NCBI GenBank assembly: GCA_945876925.1
Contig: CAMCQD010000071.1
Coordinates: 1 to 7,909, forward strand
Source of the DNA: an uncultured Dermatophilus sp.
Lineage (GTDB): Bacteria; Actinomycetota; Actinomycetes; Actinomycetales; Dermatophilaceae
Direction of reading: 5' to 3'
DNA length: 7,909 nt
Shown here: piece after piece, positions 4,898-7,909 of the stretch
Numbering within the stretch: position 1 is the first letter of the stretch
Layout of the letters: the number at the start of each line of letters is the position of its first letter
Notes under the pieces: generated by a model
What the model was told of the DNA's origin: nothing
Database searches by the model: none
The model's input: only the letters and a program-made list of their open reading frames with translations
Program-made: the position numbers and the translations under genes

Positions 4898-6991
4898 GTG
4901 ACCGACTCGCGTGCGCACAACGAATCAGATGACGCGGCGCGGGAGCCGGTGACCGGCCTGGCACCGGCTCCCATGACGTACGACGCGAGCGCGATCACGG
5001 TCCTGGAAGGGCTCGAAGCGGTCCGCAAGCGCCCCGGGATGTACATCGGGTCGACCGGCGAACGGGGCCTGCACCACCTCGTGTGGGAGATCGTCGACAA
5101 TTCCGTCGATGAGGCGCTGGCCGGGTTCGCCGACCGGGTCGATGTCACCCTGCTGGCCGACGGCGGGGTGCGGGTGCGCGACAACGGGCGCGGCATCCCC
5201 ACCGATATCCACCCGGTCGAGGGCGTGTCGGCGGTCGAGCTCGTGCTCACCCAGCTGCACGCCGGCGGCAAGTTCGGCGGCGGCGGGTACAAGGTGTCCG
5301 GCGGCCTGCACGGCGTCGGGTCGTCGGTGGTGAACGCGCTGTCCACCCGCCTGGAGGCCGAGGTGCGCCAGAAGGGGCACGTCTTCCGGATGGCTTTCGA
5401 CCACGGGACCCCCACCGGGCCGTTGCAGCAGATGGAGGCGATCGAGGAGTCCGAGACCGGCACCACCATCACGTTCTGGGCCGACCCGGATATCTTCGAG
5501 TCGACCCATTACGAGCTGGAGACCATCCGGGCCCGGTTCCAGCAGATGGCGTTCCTCAACAAGGGCCTGACCATCACGCTGACCGATGAGCGCCTGCCGG
5601 AACCCGATGAGGACGACGAATCGGTTGACCCGGACGCCGAGCCGGCCGGTGAGCGCGATGAGGCCGGGACCGAGGGCGAGAGCCGCGTCCCCAAGACGAT
5701 CGTGTACCGCTACGACGGCGGCCTGTCGGATTACGTGCGCCACTTGAATGCCAGTAAGCGCACCGAGCCGGTACATGCGGAGATCATTGATTTCTCACGC
5801 GAGGACGAGGCCCGCTCGCTCTCCCTGGAAATCGCGATGCAGTGGACCAGCGCCTATTCGGAGTCGGTGCACACCTACGCCAACACCATCAACACTCATG
5901 AGGGCGGTACGCACGAAGAGGGCTTCCGCTCGGCGCTGACCAACCTCATCAACCGGTTCGCCCGGGCGCAGAACCTCCTCAAGGACAAGGACGACAATCT
6001 CACCGGCGACGATGTCCGCGAGGGCCTGACTGCGGTGGTCTCGGTGAAACTGGGCGAGCCGCAGTTCGAGGGGCAGACCAAGACCAAGCTGGGTAACTCC
6101 GAAGTGCGTGGTTTCGTGCAGAGCACGGTGACCGAGGGCCTGGGCGACTGGCTGGAGCGGCACCCTGGCGATGGCCGCGAAATCGTTCGCAAGGCGATCA
6201 ATGCCGCCCACGCCCGGCTGGCCGCGCGCAAGGCCCGCGAGGCGACCCGGCGCAAGGGGCTCATGGAGTCCGGCGGGCTGCCGGGTAAGCTGCGCGACTG
6301 CCAGAGCAAGGACCCCTCGATCTCGGAAATTTACATCGTCGAGGGAGATTCGGCCGGTGGCTCGGCCAAGGACGGGCGCGATCCGTTCAATCAGGCGATC
6401 CTGCCGATCCGCGGCAAGATCCTCAACGTCGAGAAGGCGCGCATCGACCGGATCATGAGCAACCTGGAAGTGCAGGCGCTCATCTCGGCCTTCGGCACCG
6501 GCGTGGGCGAGGATTTCGACCTGGCTAAGGCCCGCTATCACAAGATCGTGCTCATGGCCGACGCCGACGTCGACGGCATGCATATCCGCACGCTGCTGCT
6601 CACGCTGCTGTTCCGGTTCATGCGCCCGCTCATCGAGGCCGGGTACGTTTACCTGGCCCAGCCGCCGCTGTACCGGCTTAAGTGGAGCAATCACCCGCAC
6701 CAGTACGTTTTCTCGGACCGGGAGCGTGATGAGTTCCGGGCGGCCGGTGAAGCGCAGGGGTGGCGGCTCCCCAAGGACGGCATCCAGCGTTACAAGGGCC
6801 TGGGTGAGATGAATCCCACCGAGTTGTGGGACACCACCATGGACCCGGAGCATCGCGAGCTGCTCCAGGTCAATCTCGACGATGCCGCCGCGGCCGACGA
6901 GATCTTCTCGGTTCTCATGGGCGAGGATGTCGAGTCCCGCCGTGATTTCATTCAGCGCAACGCCCGCGATGTCAGGTTCCTCGATGCCTGA
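4898..6991 (+). CDS. gyrB: DNA gyrase subunit B
   Basis: GyrB is the ATPase and TOPRIM subunit of the type IIA topoisomerase that adds negative supercoils. The GTG start has AAGGAG (4888-4893) 4 bases upstream. The 697 residues fit actinobacterial GyrB, which lacks the extra TOPRIM insert of E. coli (804 aa). GHKL ATPase: RKRPGMYIGSTG (43-54), E64 and N68 in EIVDNSVDEA (equivalent to E. coli E42 and N46), DNGRGIP (95-101), LHAGGKFGGGG (120-130), GGLHGVG (135-141). Transducer: QTKTKLG (393-399) with the ATP-contacting QTK. TOPRIM: EGDSAGGSAK (482-491) with catalytic E482, LPIRGKILNVEKAR (502-515), DADVDG (555-560), QPPLYR (588-593). C-terminal QRYKGLGEMN (630-639). Odd points: Q158 stands where E. 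coli has the coumarin-contacting R136, and a very acidic insert occupies about 231-262. gyrA follows 57 bp later, probably co-transcribed. Confidence 0.98.
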   Translation: MTDSRAHNESDDAAREPVTGLAPAPMTYDASAITVLEGLEAVRKRPGMYIGSTGERGLHHLVWEIVDNSVDEALAGFADRVDVTLLADGGVRVRDNGRGIPTDIHPVEGVSAVELVLTQLHAGGKFGGGGYKVSGGLHGVGSSVVNALSTRLEAEVRQKGHVFRMAFDHGTPTGPLQQMEAIEESETGTTITFWADPDIFESTHYELETIRARFQQMAFLNKGLTITLTDERLPEPDEDDESVDPDAEPAGERDEAGTEGESRVPKTIVYRYDGGLSDYVRHLNASKRTEPVHAEIIDFSREDEARSLSLEIAMQWTSAYSESVHTYANTINTHEGGTHEEGFRSALTNLINRFARAQNLLKDKDDNLTGDDVREGLTAVVSVKLGEPQFEGQTKTKLGNSEVRGFVQSTVTEGLGDWLERHPGDGREIVRKAINAAHARLAARKAREATRRKGLMESGGLPGKLRDCQSKDPSISEIYIVEGDSAGGSAKDGRDPFNQAILPIRGKILNVEKARIDRIMSNLEVQALISAFGTGVGEDFDLAKARYHKIVLMADADVDGMHIRTLLLTLLFRFMRPLIEAGYVYLAQPPLYRLKWSNHPHQYVFSDRERDEFRAAGEAQGWRLPKDGIQRYKGLGEMNPTELWDTTMDPEHRELLQVNLDDAAAADEIFSVLMGEDVESRRDFIQRNARDVRFLDA

Positions 6992-7048
6992 TCGCGCGGC
7001 TGGCCGGACCCGTCGCACCCGCAGTTCCGATGTCGTGAAGGACGTTCC

Positions 7049-7909
7049 GTGACTGACCTGAACCCGCCCGTGGATTACGACCGCATTGCTCCGGTCGATC
7101 TCAACACGGAGATGCAGCGCAGCTACATCGAGTATGCGATGAGCGTCATCGTCAGCCGCGCGCTGCCGGATGTGCGCGACGGATTTAAGCCGGTGCACCG
7201 CCGCATCGTCTACGCCATGTACGACGGCGGTTACCGGCCTGAGCGCGGCTACAACAAATGCCAGCGCGTCGTCGGTGAGGTGATGGGCCAGTATCACCCG
7301 CACGGTGATTCGGCTATCTACGACGCCCTGGTCCGGCTGGTGCAGCCGTGGGCGATGCGCTATCCGCTCATCGACGGCCAGGGGAACTTCGGTAACGCCG
7401 GTAATGACGGTGCCGCCGCAGCTCGTTACACCGAGTGCCGGATGACGCCGCTGTCGATGGAACTCGTGCGGGATATCCACGAGGAGACGGTCGACTTCTC
7501 CCCGAACTATGACGGCAAGAGCATGGAGCCGGACATCTTGCCGGCCCGGTTCCCCAACCTGCTGGTGAATGGCAGCTCCGGGATCGCGGTGGGCATGGCA
7601 ACGCTCATCCCGCCGCATAATCTGCGCGAGGTGGCCGAGGCCGCGCAGTGGGTGCTCGACCATCCGGATGCCACTAAGGAAGAACGGCTCAAGGCGTGCC
7701 TGAGCATCATCACCGGGCCCGACTTCCCCACGGCCGGGCTCATCATGGGCCGGGCCGGGATCGAGGAGGCGTACCGCACCGGCCGCGGCGCGATCATCAT
7801 GCGCGCCCGGGTGCTCGTCGAGGAGATCGACGGGCGCACCTGCCTGGTCGTCACCGAGCTTCCCTACCAGGTCAACCCGGACACGCTGGCCACTAAGCTC
7901 GCCGAGCTG
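7049..7909 (+). CDS. gyrA: DNA gyrase subunit A (3'-truncated by window end)
   Basis: GyrA carries the tyrosine that cuts and rejoins DNA in the gyrase A2B2 complex. The frame is open from the GTG at 7049 to the window end (287 codons, no stop), covering the winged-helix domain and the start of the tower. GAAGGA (7037-7042) sits 6 bases before the start. Landmarks: MQRSYIEYAMSVIVSRALPD (22-41), DGFKPVHRRI (44-53), the quinolone-determining segment YHPHGDSAIYD (82-92) with S88 and D92 matching E. coli S83 and D87, catalytic Y127 after R126, PNYDG (152-156), LPARFPNLLVNGS (164-176), ELPYQVN near 277-283. Having Ser and Asp at 88 and 92 predicts the quinolone-susceptible state, in contrast to the Ala of M. 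tuberculosis at the first position. Unusual: residues 116-125 read NAGNDGAAAA where Met normally precedes the Arg-Tyr, and L186 replaces the usual Asn of MATNIPPHN. Confidence 0.97.
   Translation, partial: MTDLNPPVDYDRIAPVDLNTEMQRSYIEYAMSVIVSRALPDVRDGFKPVHRRIVYAMYDGGYRPERGYNKCQRVVGEVMGQYHPHGDSAIYDALVRLVQPWAMRYPLIDGQGNFGNAGNDGAAAARYTECRMTPLSMELVRDIHEETVDFSPNYDGKSMEPDILPARFPNLLVNGSSGIAVGMATLIPPHNLREVAEAAQWVLDHPDATKEERLKACLSIITGPDFPTAGLIMGRAGIEEAYRTGRGAIIMRARVLVEEIDGRTCLVVTELPYQVNPDTLATKLAEL

Noticed and set aside
5795..7663. 622-codon open frame on the - strand across gyrB and gyrA
   Set aside because: It lies opposite highly conserved gyrase coding sequence, crosses the gyrB-gyrA gap and shows no recognisable domain. 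Long antisense frames are common at this GC content.
1..7909. Search for mobile elements, CRISPR arrays, tRNA genes or a novel gene system
   Set aside because: All long coding stretches are core replication genes in conserved order. No transposase, terminal repeats, regularly spaced repeats or tRNA-like folds were seen.

Overview
This window is the conserved chromosome-replication locus of a high-GC actinobacterium. It reads, all on the + strand: dnaA (3' part) - putative oriC - dnaN - recF - dciA (DUF721) - gyrB - gyrA (5' part). The actinobacterial assignment is an inference from the strong G/C bias at third codon positions, GTG starts on four of the five visible starts, DnaA and RecF motifs of actinomycete type, and the DUF721 gene between recF and gyrB. 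I cannot place it to genus. No 6-phosphogluconate dehydrogenase gene (gnd) lies between dnaN and recF, unlike the classic Streptomyces arrangement.

Layout: bases 1-1059 encode the AAA+ and DNA-binding domains of DnaA, with domain I and most of domain II lying outside the window. A strong hairpin follows the stop. Bases 1060-1678 (619 bp) hold no convincing gene. Their three clusters of DnaA-box-like 9-mers, all imperfect, mark the likely replication origin. dnaN (1679-2812) follows behind a good ribosome binding site, then recF (2858-4033) after 45 bp, and dciA (4026-4598) overlapping the recF stop by 8 bp. A 299-bp gap rich in inverted repeats, with a possible promoter, precedes gyrB (4898-6991). 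gyrA (7049 to the window end, 287 codons) follows 57 bp later.

The genes form one functional set. DnaA opens oriC, DciA helps place the replicative helicase, the DnaN clamp holds the polymerase, RecF loads RecA at gapped or stalled forks, and GyrB/GyrA remove the positive supercoils ahead of the fork. I see no mobile element, CRISPR array, tRNA, rRNA or previously undescribed system. The points worth a second look are sequence-level: a Gln in GyrB at the position of the coumarin-contacting Arg, unusual residues beside the catalytic Tyr of GyrA, a divergent helix after the RecF signature motif, a degenerate set of DnaA boxes with a repeated palindromic GTGCACAG core, an A/T-ending codon run inside dnaN, and overlapping, mutually exclusive hairpins upstream of gyrB.
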